NCBI RefSeq assembly: GCF_001636695.1
Contig: NZ_LGEL01000048.1
Coordinates: 1 to 47,857 of the forward strand
Source of the DNA: Pedobacter panaciterrae
GTDB lineage: Bacteria; Bacteroidota; Bacteroidia; Sphingobacteriales; Sphingobacteriaceae
DNA length: 47,857 nt
Direction: 5' to 3'
Below are positions 9,342 to 18,097 of this stretch, one piece after another. The first letter of the stretch is position 1, and every line of letters starts with the position of its first letter. The position numbers and the translations under genes were made by a program. Below the pieces are notes generated by a model. It was not told the origin of the DNA. It did not search any database and was given only the letters and a program-made list of their open reading frames with translations.

Positions 9342-12041
9342 ATGACAGCTAAGGAAATCAGACAGGCGTACTTAAAATTTTTCGAATCAAAACAACATCA
9401 TATTGTTTCATCGGCACCTATTGTTGTTAAAAACGACCCTACATTAATGTTTACTAATGCGGGAATGAATCAGTTTAAAGATTTATTTCTGGGAGAAGCT
9501 CCAATAAAGTATCCGAGAGTAACTGATACCCAGCGTTGTCTGCGTGTATCGGGAAAGCATAATGATCTGGAGGAAGTAGGAATAGATACTTACCACCATA
9601 CCATGTTCGAAATGCTTGGTAACTGGAGTTTTGGTGATTATTTCAAGAAAGAAGCCATTGCCTGGAGCTGGGAACTGTTGACCGAAGTCTATAAGATTCC
9701 AAAAGATAAGTTATACGTTTCCATTTTTGAAGGCGACGAAAAGGAAGGTTTGCCAAGGGATACTGAGGCTTACGAACTTTGGAAGCAGTATGTTCCGGAA
9801 GAACGCATTATTTTAGGTAATAAAAAGGATAATTTTTGGGAAATGGGGGATACTGGCCCTTGTGGACCATGTTCTGAAATCCATGTTGACTGCCGACCAG
9901 ATGACGAGCGTAAAGCTGTTGAAGGTAAATCACTGGTAAATGCTGACCATCCTCAGGTTATTGAGATATGGAATAATGTATTTATGCAGTTTAACCGTTT
10001 AAAAGATGGTTCTTTACAGCCGCTTCCTGCACAGCATGTAGATACTGGGATGGGATTTGAGCGTTTAGTCCGTGTATTGCAGGAGAAGTCTTCAAACTAT
10101 GATACTGATGTTTTTCAGCCATTAATTCAATTCATTGCCAAACATGCAGGAATTGACTATGGTATGGACGAAAAAACGGATATCGCTATGCGTGTTATGG
10201 CTGATCATATCCGTGCGATTTCATTTGTAATTGCAGATGGACAGTTGCCTTCTAATAACAAAGCAGGATATGTAATCCGTCGTATTTTGCGTCGCGCGGT
10301 TAGATATGCTTATACTTTCCTTAATCTTAAAGATCCGTTTTTAAATCAGTTGGTGCCTGTATTGGCTGAACAGTTTAAAGGGGTTTTTGATGAGCTATCG
10401 ATGCAACAGGATTTTGTACAAAAGGTAGTTTTGGAAGAAGAAATCTCTTTCTTAAGAACTTTAGCTACAGGTATCCAACGCTTTGATAACTATACTAAAA
10501 AGCAAGGTGAAGTGTTGATGGCGGAGAATGCTATTGAGCTTGAGAAAAGGTTTGATGATCCATGGGTTTACAGCATATTGAAAGACCAGATGGTGATTTC
10601 AGGTGAGTTTGCATTTGAGCTAAATGATACCTATGGATTTCCGATAGATTTAACAGAATTGATGGCCAGAGAGCAACGCTGGACTGTTGATATGGATGAA
10701 TATAATAAGGCGCTTTTAAAACAAAAAGAGCGTTCCCGTGCAGCCACTGCGGTTGATACCGGAGATTGGGTTATCGTAAATCCTGATCTTGAGGTTGAGT
10801 TTGTAGGATATGATGATTCCGAGGCTGAAACTGAAATTGTAAAGTACCGTAAGGTGAGTGCAAAGGGAAAAGATCAATATCAGATTGTATTGAGTAAAAC
10901 TCCTTTTTACGCTGAAAGCGGTGGTCAGGTAGGTGATACCGGCCGACTGGAAGATCATAGTCGTCTTTTCTTTGTTGAAATAACGGATACCAAGAAGGAG
11001 AATGGTGTAATTGTACATTATACTGATACTTTACCTGAGGATGTTGACGGCCAGTTTTGGGCTGTTATTGATGAGGATAAGCGTTTGCTTTCTCAGGACA
11101 ATCATACTGCAACTCACTTGTTGCATGCCGCGTTGAAGAAAGTATTAGGATCGCATGTGAATCAAAAAGGTTCGTTGGTTAATCCAGATTACCTTCGCTT
11201 CGACTTTTCGCATTTTGCAAAGGTAACTGATGAGGAACTGGCCCAGATTGAACATTTGGTTAATCAGAAAGTAAGAGAAAATATTCCTTTAAAGGAGCAG
11301 AGGTATGTTCCTTATGATCAGGCTATTTCCAGCGGCGTAACTGCGCTTTTTGGTGAGAAGTATGGTGATTTGGTACGTATCATTACGTTTGATGATCATT
11401 ATTCTAAAGAGCTTTGTGGCGGTACGCACGTGCAGGCAACGGGTCAGATCGGTTATTTTAAAATCACATCTGAGAGTGCTGTTGCTGCCGGTGTAAGGAG
11501 GATAGAAGCAATTACAGCTGATAAGGCAGAGGCATTCGTGTTAGATCAAAATAAAGAATTGAATGAGCTTAGGACGCTCTTAAAAGGGAATAAAGACCTT
11601 AAAGCTGCTGTTGCCGCACTTATTGAAGAAAATGCAAAACTTAAAAAGGATGCTGATAAGGCTGTAGGTGAGCAGGCTGCAAATCTTAAACATGAAATTG
11701 TGCATCACCTTAAAACCATTAATGGTATTAATCTGATCGCAACACATGTTGACCTGCCAAATGCAGAAGCAGTTAAAAACTTAGCGTTTGCAGTTAAGGA
11801 TCTGATTGATGATCTGTTCCTTGTGTTTACTACCTTAATTGATGATAAACCTGGAATTACAGTAATGTTATCAGAGAATCTGGTTAAAGATAAGGGCCTT
11901 AATGCTTCTAATATAGTTAGAGAATTAGCAAAGGATATACAAGGAGGAGGTGGTGGGCAGGCTTTTTATGCCACTGCCGGAGGAAAGAATAAAGATGGCT
12001 TAGCTGCTGTTTTAACTAAAGCTGAATCATTGATTGGTTAG
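9342..12041 (+). CDS. alaS: Alanyl-tRNA synthetase
   Basis: The enzyme charges tRNA-Ala with alanine and edits mischarged serine and glycine. The class II catalytic core opens with IRQAYLKFFESKQHHIVSSA and contains FTNAGMNQFK and the GDTGPCGPCSEIH segment. The editing domain carries HTATHLLHAAL (around residue 590) and the zinc-binding CGGTHV (around residue 695). The C-Ala domain ends in GGGGGQAFYATAGG. At 899 residues it is complete. AGAGAAGG lies just before the ATG. The gene stands alone and ends before a palindromic repeat. Confidence 0.97.
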   Translation: MTAKEIRQAYLKFFESKQHHIVSSAPIVVKNDPTLMFTNAGMNQFKDLFLGEAPIKYPRVTDTQRCLRVSGKHNDLEEVGIDTYHHTMFEMLGNWSFGDYFKKEAIAWSWELLTEVYKIPKDKLYVSIFEGDEKEGLPRDTEAYELWKQYVPEERIILGNKKDNFWEMGDTGPCGPCSEIHVDCRPDDERKAVEGKSLVNADHPQVIEIWNNVFMQFNRLKDGSLQPLPAQHVDTGMGFERLVRVLQEKSSNYDTDVFQPLIQFIAKHAGIDYGMDEKTDIAMRVMADHIRAISFVIADGQLPSNNKAGYVIRRILRRAVRYAYTFLNLKDPFLNQLVPVLAEQFKGVFDELSMQQDFVQKVVLEEEISFLRTLATGIQRFDNYTKKQGEVLMAENAIELEKRFDDPWVYSILKDQMVISGEFAFELNDTYGFPIDLTELMAREQRWTVDMDEYNKALLKQKERSRAATAVDTGDWVIVNPDLEVEFVGYDDSEAETEIVKYRKVSAKGKDQYQIVLSKTPFYAESGGQVGDTGRLEDHSRLFFVEITDTKKENGVIVHYTDTLPEDVDGQFWAVIDEDKRLLSQDNHTATHLLHAALKKVLGSHVNQKGSLVNPDYLRFDFSHFAKVTDEELAQIEHLVNQKVRENIPLKEQRYVPYDQAISSGVTALFGEKYGDLVRIITFDDHYSKELCGGTHVQATGQIGYFKITSESAVAAGVRRIEAITADKAEAFVLDQNKELNELRTLLKGNKDLKAAVAALIEENAKLKKDADKAVGEQAANLKHEIVHHLKTINGINLIATHVDLPNAEAVKNLAFAVKDLIDDLFLVFTTLIDDKPGITVMLSENLVKDKGLNASNIVRELAKDIQGGGGGQAFYATAGGKNKDGLAAVLTKAESLIG

Positions 12042-12089
12042 GAGATAGTTATGCTATTGTCTTAAAGCTGTGGTCTTAATACACTAGTC

Positions 12090-12225
12090 CGTCATCTCGA
12101 CGATAGGAGAGATCTCTTGACAACGTAGTAGCTGCAAAGCAAATTTGCGTAAACAAGAGATCTCTCCTATCGTCGAGATGACGAAAAGCACTATAACGAA
12201 AAGCACTATGACGAAAAGCACTATG
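12090..12225. repeat. Dispersed palindromic repeat, copy 1, with 15-bp tandem tail
   Basis: A perfect 30-bp inverted repeat (arms 12090-12119 and 12154-12183, both with the core CGACGATAGGAGAGATCTC or its complement) flanks a 34-base loop. Immediately after come three copies of the 15-mer ACGAAAAGCACTATR (12181-12225), then degenerate GACGA/ATCATTG repeats up to about 12295. The arms are identical to those at 38861-38931. It sits between the convergent alaS and DUF1080 genes, where it could act as a two-way terminator. Confidence 0.9.
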
Positions 12226-12293
12226 ACGACTGGCTATCATTGATGAGAATCTATCATTGACGACGACCGATGACGACCTGTCATTGGGAATGA

Positions 12294-12989
12294 CTAGGGT
12301 GTTAGCTTTTTTATCGGCTCCAATACCACTTTTCTAAACTCTACTTCAGAGCCTTCTGACTGCAATGCAATATTGCCGCTACTTACAGTGCAATTGGTTC
12401 CATGGTTTACAAAAACGTCGTTAACCCATACTTTTACCTGATCACCCAAACATTCGATAACCATTTTATTCCATTCGCCAACAGGCCTTTCAACCCCCTG
12501 AACCAATCTTCTTATTCTTCTAAGCTTATCGCCATTTACGCCCCAGTTTTCTTTTGGGCCACGTCTGGTTTCCATATCGGGTACAGTAATGTCTTCCTGG
12601 ATGCACCAGAAATCGCCAGCCATGGTATGTTCCATTTGTACTTCTATTGATTTAGGGAACATATCATAAAGAGCCCTTGGAGTAGAGGCATGCACGAGTA
12701 CACCACAGTTTCCTGGTTTGGCTGCAAAACGATATTGTACTTCCAAACGGTAATTTTTATAGGTAGCATCAGTAATCAGGTGACCTCCGGGAGTTCCCAG
12801 ACTTACCAATAGGCCATTGCGAATTATAAAAGGCATTCGGGCGTTAGGGTCTTTATCCATTTCCGGAACATCGGCATGCCATCCGGTTAGGTCTTTACCA
12901 TTAAAAAGGCTCTTTGATTGAGCAAATGAAGCAGCTGAATTTAGAATTAAAGCCAGTGCAATGATTGATTTGGTTAGGTTTTTTTTCAT
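12294..12989 (-). CDS. Secreted DUF1080 (3-keto-disaccharide hydrolase-like) protein
   Basis: A cleavable signal peptide (residues 1-24, ending ASFAQ) precedes a single DUF1080 domain that begins with the typical SLFNGKDLTGWH. The fold is a concanavalin-like jelly roll. Some family members cleave glycosides of 3-keto sugars, and others are only carbohydrate-binding. The length of 231 residues fits a one-domain periplasmic or secreted protein. It diverges from the GntP operon with about 80 bp between start codons. I cannot tell its substrate from sequence. Confidence 0.85.
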   Translation of the reverse strand: MKKNLTKSIIALALILNSAASFAQSKSLFNGKDLTGWHADVPEMDKDPNARMPFIIRNGLLVSLGTPGGHLITDATYKNYRLEVQYRFAAKPGNCGVLVHASTPRALYDMFPKSIEVQMEHTMAGDFWCIQEDITVPDMETRRGPKENWGVNGDKLRRIRRLVQGVERPVGEWNKMVIECLGDQVKVWVNDVFVNHGTNCTVSSGNIALQSEGSEVEFRKVVLEPIKKLTP

Positions 12990-13070
12990 GTTTATTGTAA
13001 TACTAATATAGAAATACTTTTAGCAAGTCGCTTTTTTTTCTATTTTGTGTTTCCAAATAAAACAAAAAAT

Positions 13071-14384
13071 ATGACCATCCTAATTGTCCTATTGTGTATC
13101 CTGTTTCTGATTGTTTTAGTCTCAGCATTTCGTGTCAACGCATTTATTGCATTTTTAATTGTATCTATACTTGCCGGTATTTTACTGGGTATTCCGCTTA
13201 ATAAGGTTACCGCCTCTGTTGAAAAGGGGATTGGAGACATTCTGGGCTCTCTGGTTGTAATTATTACTGTGGGAGCTATGTTGGGGAAACTTGTGGCACA
13301 AAGTGGTGCAGCGCAAAGAATAGCATCATCTATGATGAATTTTTGCGGAGAAAAGTACATACAATGGGGGGTAGTAACTACCGGCTTTCTGATTGGTATC
13401 CCATTGTTTTATGGGATAGGGTTTGTATTAATGGTTCCGCTGATTTTTTCTATTGTTTATAAGTATAAGCTACCGGTTATTTACATCGGTTTGCCCATGC
13501 TGGCTGCTTTATCTGTAACACATGGATTTTTACCTCCGCATCCTTCGCCATCAGCTCTCGTTATTCAGTTTAAGGCTAATATGGGGTTAACGTTGTTATA
13601 TGGATTAATTGTGGCCGTACCTGCCATTATCATAGGAGGCCCGTTATTTTCAAGAACACTGAAAGCTATACCATCAAAACCATTGGCATCTTTTGTTCCT
13701 GCCGATATGCCGGAAGAAGAACTGCCGGGTACATTTAATAGCTTTTTTACAGCATTACTGCCTGTTCTGCTATTAATCGGGGCTACAGTATTTACATTTT
13801 CAGAAAATCAGAATCCATCGGTATCGAGTTTCTTTGCTTTTGCAGGGAGTCCGACAATTGCCATGCTGGTTGCATTATTTGTGGCTACATTTTCGCTGGG
13901 TATTTTTCAGGGAAAAAAAATGGGGGATATCATGAATATCTATGGCGATGCAATTAAGGATGTTGCCATGATATTGCTAATTATTGGTGGATCTGGAGCA
14001 TTAAAGCAGGTTTTGGTAGACAGTGGGGTAAGCGGACAAATAGCTTTGCTTTTAAAAGATATGGATATGCAGCCTTTGTTTTTAGGCTGGTTAATTGCTG
14101 CAATTATTCGTTTTTGTGTAGGATCCGCAACTGTGGCGGGCTTGACAACTGCCGGGATTATTTTACCTTTGATGGTGTCATCCAACACAGATCCTAATTT
14201 AATGGTTTTAGCGGTTGGTGCAGGCAGTTTAATGTTCTCGCATGTAAACGATTCCGGATTTTGGATGTTTAAAGAGTACTTTAACTTAAGTATGAAGGAT
14301 ACCTTTAAATCGTGGGCCGTAATGGAATCAATAGTAGGAATTGTAGGATTGTTGGGTGTACTTTTATTAAATCAAATTATTTAA
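13071..14384 (+). CDS. GntP-family permease
   Basis: This is a 437-residue inner-membrane carrier with about 12 hydrophobic segments, of the GntP family (gluconate, 2-keto-gluconate and D-serine/DsdX-type proton symporters). HGFLPPHPSPSALV and the C-terminal GSATVAGLTTAGII and FSHVNDSGFWMFKEYF segments are family hallmarks. I place the start at ATG 13071. An in-frame GTG at 13047 would add eight polar residues before the first membrane helix and is less likely. The downstream genes (RidA, D-amino-acid PLP enzyme, M19 dipeptidase) favour a DsdX-like role in D-amino-acid uptake over gluconate. That substrate is inferred. Confidence 0.88.
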   Translation: MTILIVLLCILFLIVLVSAFRVNAFIAFLIVSILAGILLGIPLNKVTASVEKGIGDILGSLVVIITVGAMLGKLVAQSGAAQRIASSMMNFCGEKYIQWGVVTTGFLIGIPLFYGIGFVLMVPLIFSIVYKYKLPVIYIGLPMLAALSVTHGFLPPHPSPSALVIQFKANMGLTLLYGLIVAVPAIIIGGPLFSRTLKAIPSKPLASFVPADMPEEELPGTFNSFFTALLPVLLLIGATVFTFSENQNPSVSSFFAFAGSPTIAMLVALFVATFSLGIFQGKKMGDIMNIYGDAIKDVAMILLIIGGSGALKQVLVDSGVSGQIALLLKDMDMQPLFLGWLIAAIIRFCVGSATVAGLTTAGIILPLMVSSNTDPNLMVLAVGAGSLMFSHVNDSGFWMFKEYFNLSMKDTFKSWAVMESIVGIVGLLGVLLLNQII

Positions 14385-14392
14385 ATACAGAT

Positions 14393-14866
14393 ATGGGAAC
14401 TTTTAATGCAGATGAGCAGTTTGAAAAATTAGGATTAACATTGCCTCCGGCGCCAACACCTTTGGGTGTTTATAAGCCTTTTTTGATTGATGGTAAGTAT
14501 CTTTATTTATCAGGTCATGGGCCTGTTAGAGATGATAAAAGCTTGATAATCGGACGTGTTGGTGTTGAATTTGATAAAGATGAGGGCAAACTTGCTGCAA
14601 GACAAGTGGGTTTAACTATGTTGTCAACAATAAAAACAAATTTAGGCAGCTTAAGCCGTGTGAAAAGAGTGATCAAAGTTTTAGGAATGGTAAACTGTAC
14701 GCCTGATTTTGAAAGACACCCTTTTGTGATAAATGGCTGCAGTGAACTTTTTGCTCAGGTTTGGGGAGAAGAAAATGGCATAGGTACCAGAAGTGCAGTG
14801 GGTTTTGGCTCGTTGCCTGATAATATCCCTGTGGAGATTGAGGCTTTATTTGAACTTCATGACTAA
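14393..14866 (+). CDS. RidA/YjgF-family imine deaminase-like protein
   Basis: RidA proteins hydrolyse reactive enamines and imines such as 2-aminoacrylate, released by serine and threonine dehydratases. The protein has the Rid fold signatures YLYLSGHGPV (about residues 37-46), LGMVNCTPDF, and near the end TRSAVGFGSLPDNIPVEIEA, which includes the conserved arginine and the glutamate-rich strand. At 157 residues it is longer than classical RidA (about 130) and belongs to a YjgF-like subgroup. The start ATG lies 8 bp after the permease stop. An upstream in-frame extension into the permease is rejected. The following PLP gene could generate its substrate. Confidence 0.87.
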   Translation: MGTFNADEQFEKLGLTLPPAPTPLGVYKPFLIDGKYLYLSGHGPVRDDKSLIIGRVGVEFDKDEGKLAARQVGLTMLSTIKTNLGSLSRVKRVIKVLGMVNCTPDFERHPFVINGCSELFAQVWGEENGIGTRSAVGFGSLPDNIPVEIEALFELHD

Positions 14867-14877
14867 TATTAAAGATA

Positions 14878-15993
14878 ATGGCAGAACAAGATTGGTATGT
14901 AATTGATAATGTAAATGAGCTGGATTCTCCGGCTCTGGTTTTTTATCCTGATCGTATTGCCGATAACATTACTAAGTTAAAAGGCAGTATCGACTCGATT
15001 AGCAGACTGCGCCCTCATGTAAAGACCCATAAATCTATTGACGTTACTTTACTGATGATGAAGGCCGGAATATCTAAGTTTAAATGTGCTACAATTGCAG
15101 AGGCTGACATGTTAGCTGCTTGTACTGCTCCTGATGTTCTATTGGCTTATCAGCCGGTTGGTCCAAAAATCAGAAGGTTTTTAGCCCTGGTAGATAGGTT
15201 TCCGCTAACGCGGTTTTCGTGTTTGGTTGATAATGAGCAGTCGTTAAATGAACTTTCGAACGCTGCTGCTGAATTGGATTTAGAGGTCAATTTATTTCTG
15301 GATCTGAATATAGGAATGAACAGAACAGGCATTCTGCCTGATGAAAGGGCTTTAGCGCTCTATCAGAAAATGAATGATAGTAAGCATTTAAAGGCTGTGG
15401 GCTTGCATGCCTATGATGGTCATATCCATGATGTTTCCCTATCGGAAAGAAGAGAGAAGTGGAAAATTGGCTGGGATTTAATTCAAAAATTAAAAGAGAG
15501 TATTGTAGGTAAAGGGCTCCCTGTTCCTGTTATTGTTGGAGGTGGCACGCCGACCTATCCTTTTTATGCGGAGCAGGCTGAGGTAGAATGCAGTCCGGGT
15601 ACTTTTATTCTTTGGGATACAGGTTATCAACGGTCTTTTGAAGAGCAAAAGTATGCTATTGCGGCGGTTTTGATAACCAGAGTTGTTTCTTTGCTTGATG
15701 AAACTAAATTATGTGTGGATTTGGGGCATAAGGCTGTTGCTGCCGAAAATGAGCTTACCAAAAGAGTATCTTTTATAAGTGCTCCTGAAGCCAGAATAAT
15801 AAGCCAGAGCGAAGAGCATCTGGTATTAGAAATGCCCAAAGGGCATGGTTTTAAGATAGGGGATGTTTTGTATGCCCTGCCCATTCATATTTGCCCAACT
15901 GTTGCACTGTATGAACGTGCAGCAATCCTTAAAAATCATAGAATTACAGCAGAGTGGGGGATTACTTCGAGAAATAGAAGGATTAATATATAG
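14878..15993 (+). CDS. D-serine dehydratase/D-threonine aldolase-like PLP enzyme
   Basis: This enzyme is of the alanine-racemase-fold DSD1/D-TA family, which acts on D-beta-hydroxy amino acids with PLP and a metal. The PLP lysine is Lys49 in RPHVKTHK. The C-terminal metal motif is His337-Ile-Cys339 (PIHICPTV). In characterised members, H-x-C is typical of zinc D-serine dehydratases and H-x-D of manganese D-threonine aldolases, so D-serine (giving pyruvate and ammonia) is my preferred substrate. The length of 371 residues is normal. It sits 11 bp after the ridA-like gene and 3 bp before the dipeptidase gene. No signal peptide is visible, so it is cytoplasmic. Confidence 0.87.
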   Translation: MAEQDWYVIDNVNELDSPALVFYPDRIADNITKLKGSIDSISRLRPHVKTHKSIDVTLLMMKAGISKFKCATIAEADMLAACTAPDVLLAYQPVGPKIRRFLALVDRFPLTRFSCLVDNEQSLNELSNAAAELDLEVNLFLDLNIGMNRTGILPDERALALYQKMNDSKHLKAVGLHAYDGHIHDVSLSERREKWKIGWDLIQKLKESIVGKGLPVPVIVGGGTPTYPFYAEQAEVECSPGTFILWDTGYQRSFEEQKYAIAAVLITRVVSLLDETKLCVDLGHKAVAAENELTKRVSFISAPEARIISQSEEHLVLEMPKGHGFKIGDVLYALPIHICPTVALYERAAILKNHRITAEWGITSRNRRINI

Positions 15994-15996
15994 CCT

Positions 15997-17064
15997 ATGT
16001 TTACAATTGATGCGCATTTGGATTTAAGCATGAATGCTTTGGAGTGGAACCGTGATTTGACTTTGAGTGTTTCTTCTATTAATAAAAGAGAGGAAGGATT
16101 AACTGATAAGCCAGATAGGGCAAAAGCAGTTGTTTCGCTTCCTGAACTTAGAAAAGGTAAAATCGGACTTGTTGTAGCTACCCAGATTGCACGATTTGTA
16201 GCGCCAGGGAATACTTTACAGGGATGGCACTCTCCGGCGCAGGCATGGGCACAAACTCAGGGGCAGCTTGCATGGTATAAGGCTATGGAAGAGGCCGGAG
16301 AAATGGTTCAGATTAATGACCTGTTAAGTTTGGAGAAGCACCTTGCTTTATGGGCCACTGATACACCAGATGCTGAAAAACCAATTGGTTATATATTAAG
16401 TCTTGAAGGTGCTGATTCTTTGGTGACTGTCGGACATTTAGAAAAAGCTTACCATAATGGTTTAAGGGCTGTTGGGCCTGCACATTATGGGCCGGGCAGA
16501 TATGCTCAGGGTACTGATGCCAGTGGATATATGGGGCCGAAAGGTCAGGAGTTACTGAAGGAAATGGAGCGTTTAAATATTATTTTAGATGCGACACATT
16601 TATGCGACGACAGTTTTTGGGAAGCCCTTGATCAATTTAATGGTCATGTTTGGGCTTCACATAACAATTGCAGGGCTTTGGTGAATCATAATCGTCAGTT
16701 TAGTGATGACCAGATCAAAGCACTGATAGAACGCGGGGCAGTTATTGGCGGTGCTTTAGATGCCTGGATGATGGTGCCAAACTGGGTGCGTGGCAAGTCG
16801 ACTCCAAAGGATATGAATTGCAATTTGAACGTGATGATTGACCATATAGACCATATTTGCCAGTTAGCTGGTAATACCCTTCATGTAGGAATTGGGTCTG
16901 ACCTTGATGGTGCATTTGGAAAGGAGCAGTGCCCTTATGATTTGGAAACTATTGCCGATCTGCAAAAGATACCAGCTTTGTTTAAGGCCAGAGGATATTC
17001 TGATATGGATATTGAAAATCTGATGAGTGGAAACTGGTTAAGATTTTTGCGGAAAGCCTGGTAA
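15997..17064 (+). CDS. Membrane dipeptidase (peptidase M19, renal dipeptidase family)
   Basis: M19 zinc dipeptidases cleave dipeptides, often accepting a D-residue at the C-terminal position. The metal-binding DAHLDL (His7, Asp9), LSLEGADSL, DATHLCDDSF, ASHNNCRAL and VGIGSDLDGAFG segments are all present and in family order. At 355 residues it is complete. There is no signal peptide, so it is cytoplasmic. It starts 3 bp after the D-amino-acid PLP gene. Together they could release and degrade a D-amino acid from L,D-dipeptides such as cell-wall fragments. That link is an inference. Confidence 0.88.
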   Translation: MFTIDAHLDLSMNALEWNRDLTLSVSSINKREEGLTDKPDRAKAVVSLPELRKGKIGLVVATQIARFVAPGNTLQGWHSPAQAWAQTQGQLAWYKAMEEAGEMVQINDLLSLEKHLALWATDTPDAEKPIGYILSLEGADSLVTVGHLEKAYHNGLRAVGPAHYGPGRYAQGTDASGYMGPKGQELLKEMERLNIILDATHLCDDSFWEALDQFNGHVWASHNNCRALVNHNRQFSDDQIKALIERGAVIGGALDAWMMVPNWVRGKSTPKDMNCNLNVMIDHIDHICQLAGNTLHVGIGSDLDGAFGKEQCPYDLETIADLQKIPALFKARGYSDMDIENLMSGNWLRFLRKAW

Positions 17065-17073
17065 GTCGTTTAT

Positions 17074-17205
17074 TTATTTGAGGGCCCAATACCCTACGGC
17101 CAACCATATCAGGCCCTTTACCAGGAAAAACAAAAATCCCCAAACGCCGACTTTTTTCAGCCATTTTAAGATTGCAGCTTTTTTTTCTGAAGTGTTAGTA
17201 GTCAT
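17074..17205 (-). CDS. Small single-pass membrane protein, 43 residues
   Basis: The minus strand encodes MTTNTSEKKAAILKWLKKVG followed by a strongly hydrophobic helix (about residues 21-41, VWGFLFFLVKGLIWLAVGYW) and the end ALK. A lysine-rich amphipathic N terminus plus one membrane helix is a believable small inner-membrane protein. Its stop lies 9 bp from the stop of the convergent dipeptidase gene. I cannot name it. It fits the gap exactly and the composition is clearly protein-like, so I think it is real. Confidence 0.6.
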   Translation of the reverse strand: MTTNTSEKKAAILKWLKKVGVWGFLFFLVKGLIWLAVGYWALK

Positions 17206-17307
17206 ACTCTATTAGTTACGTTTATTAAGAATGAGATTTAGACTTAAAACAAATCTAAAGATTTGCTTATTAATTATTAGTTTTTTGTGATATAATATTG
17301 TAAAAAT

Positions 17308-18096
17308 TTAAGTGGCTATTTTAACATCTTTAGGTATAAAGAAGTGCTTTAATGTCCGCGGATTGGTGTAAACATCCGAGTCGATTTCAAATACTTCGTA
17401 AATGTTTTTAGTACTAAGCACTTCTGCCGGAGTTCCATCATACCATTTTCTTCCGTTTTTTAACAGAAGTATCCTGTCTCCATACTGGGCAGCCAGATTA
17501 ATATCGTGCAAAATACTGATGACCATAAAACCGCGTTTGGTAAGCATTTTGGCAATAGCCAGTGTTTGTTGCTGGTACTGAAGGTCAAGACTAGCTACGG
17601 GTTCATCCATAAGCAGCAAAGCATTGGGTACATCCCATATCTGCGCAAGAACCCTGGCAAGCTGAACCCTCTGTTGTTCTCCGCCTGATAGCGTAAGGTA
17701 TGAACGATCCGAAAAATCCTTTACCCCTGTAAGCTCCATCACTTGCTGTATTATTTCTTCATCATTTCTGGAAGGGTTATTTTTGTAATGTGGGTACCTG
17801 CCCATCATTACAATTTCCGTAACAGTAAAGGCCATATTAATCACATTCTGCTGGTTCATTACCCCGCGTTTTAAAGCGAGCAGGGAGGGACTGTACTGAG
17901 CAACTTCTTTATTATGCAATGTAACCACGCCCCTGGTAGGAGTTTTCTCACCGCTAAGCATTTTTAATAAGGTCGATTTACCGGCACCGTTTGCGCCTAA
18001 TATCAATAATAATTCCCCTGGCCTGATGCTAAAGGAAACATCTTTGACTAAGGCTCTTCTGCCTGCTTCGAAAGTTAATGAATCTGCTATCAACAT
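17308..18096 (-). CDS. hmuV: Haem ABC transporter ATP-binding protein
   Basis: This cytoplasmic ATPase energises haem import. It has Walker A GANGAGKS (about residues 35-42), a Q-loop region, the ABC signature LSGGEQQRVQLARVLAQ, and Walker B LLLMDEPVASLDL with its aspartate-glutamate pair. It ends with the switch histidine in ISILHDINLAAQ. The length of 262 residues is typical of HmuV/BtuD-type siderophore or haem ATPases. It starts 1 bp after the hmuU stop, so it is the last gene of hmuTUV. Haem, not siderophore or cobalamin, is inferred from the neighbouring HmuY and haem oxygenase genes. Confidence 0.9.
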   Translation of the reverse strand: MLIADSLTFEAGRRALVKDVSFSIRPGELLLILGANGAGKSTLLKMLSGEKTPTRGVVTLHNKEVAQYSPSLLALKRGVMNQQNVINMAFTVTEIVMMGRYPHYKNNPSRNDEEIIQQVMELTGVKDFSDRSYLTLSGGEQQRVQLARVLAQIWDVPNALLLMDEPVASLDLQYQQQTLAIAKMLTKRGFMVISILHDINLAAQYGDRILLLKNGRKWYDGTPAEVLSTKNIYEVFEIDSDVYTNPRTLKHFFIPKDVKIAT

Positions 18097-18097
18097 T

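Noticed and set aside
13047-13070. GTG start adding eight residues to the GntP permease
   Set aside because: ATG 13071 sits directly before the first membrane helix, as in the family.
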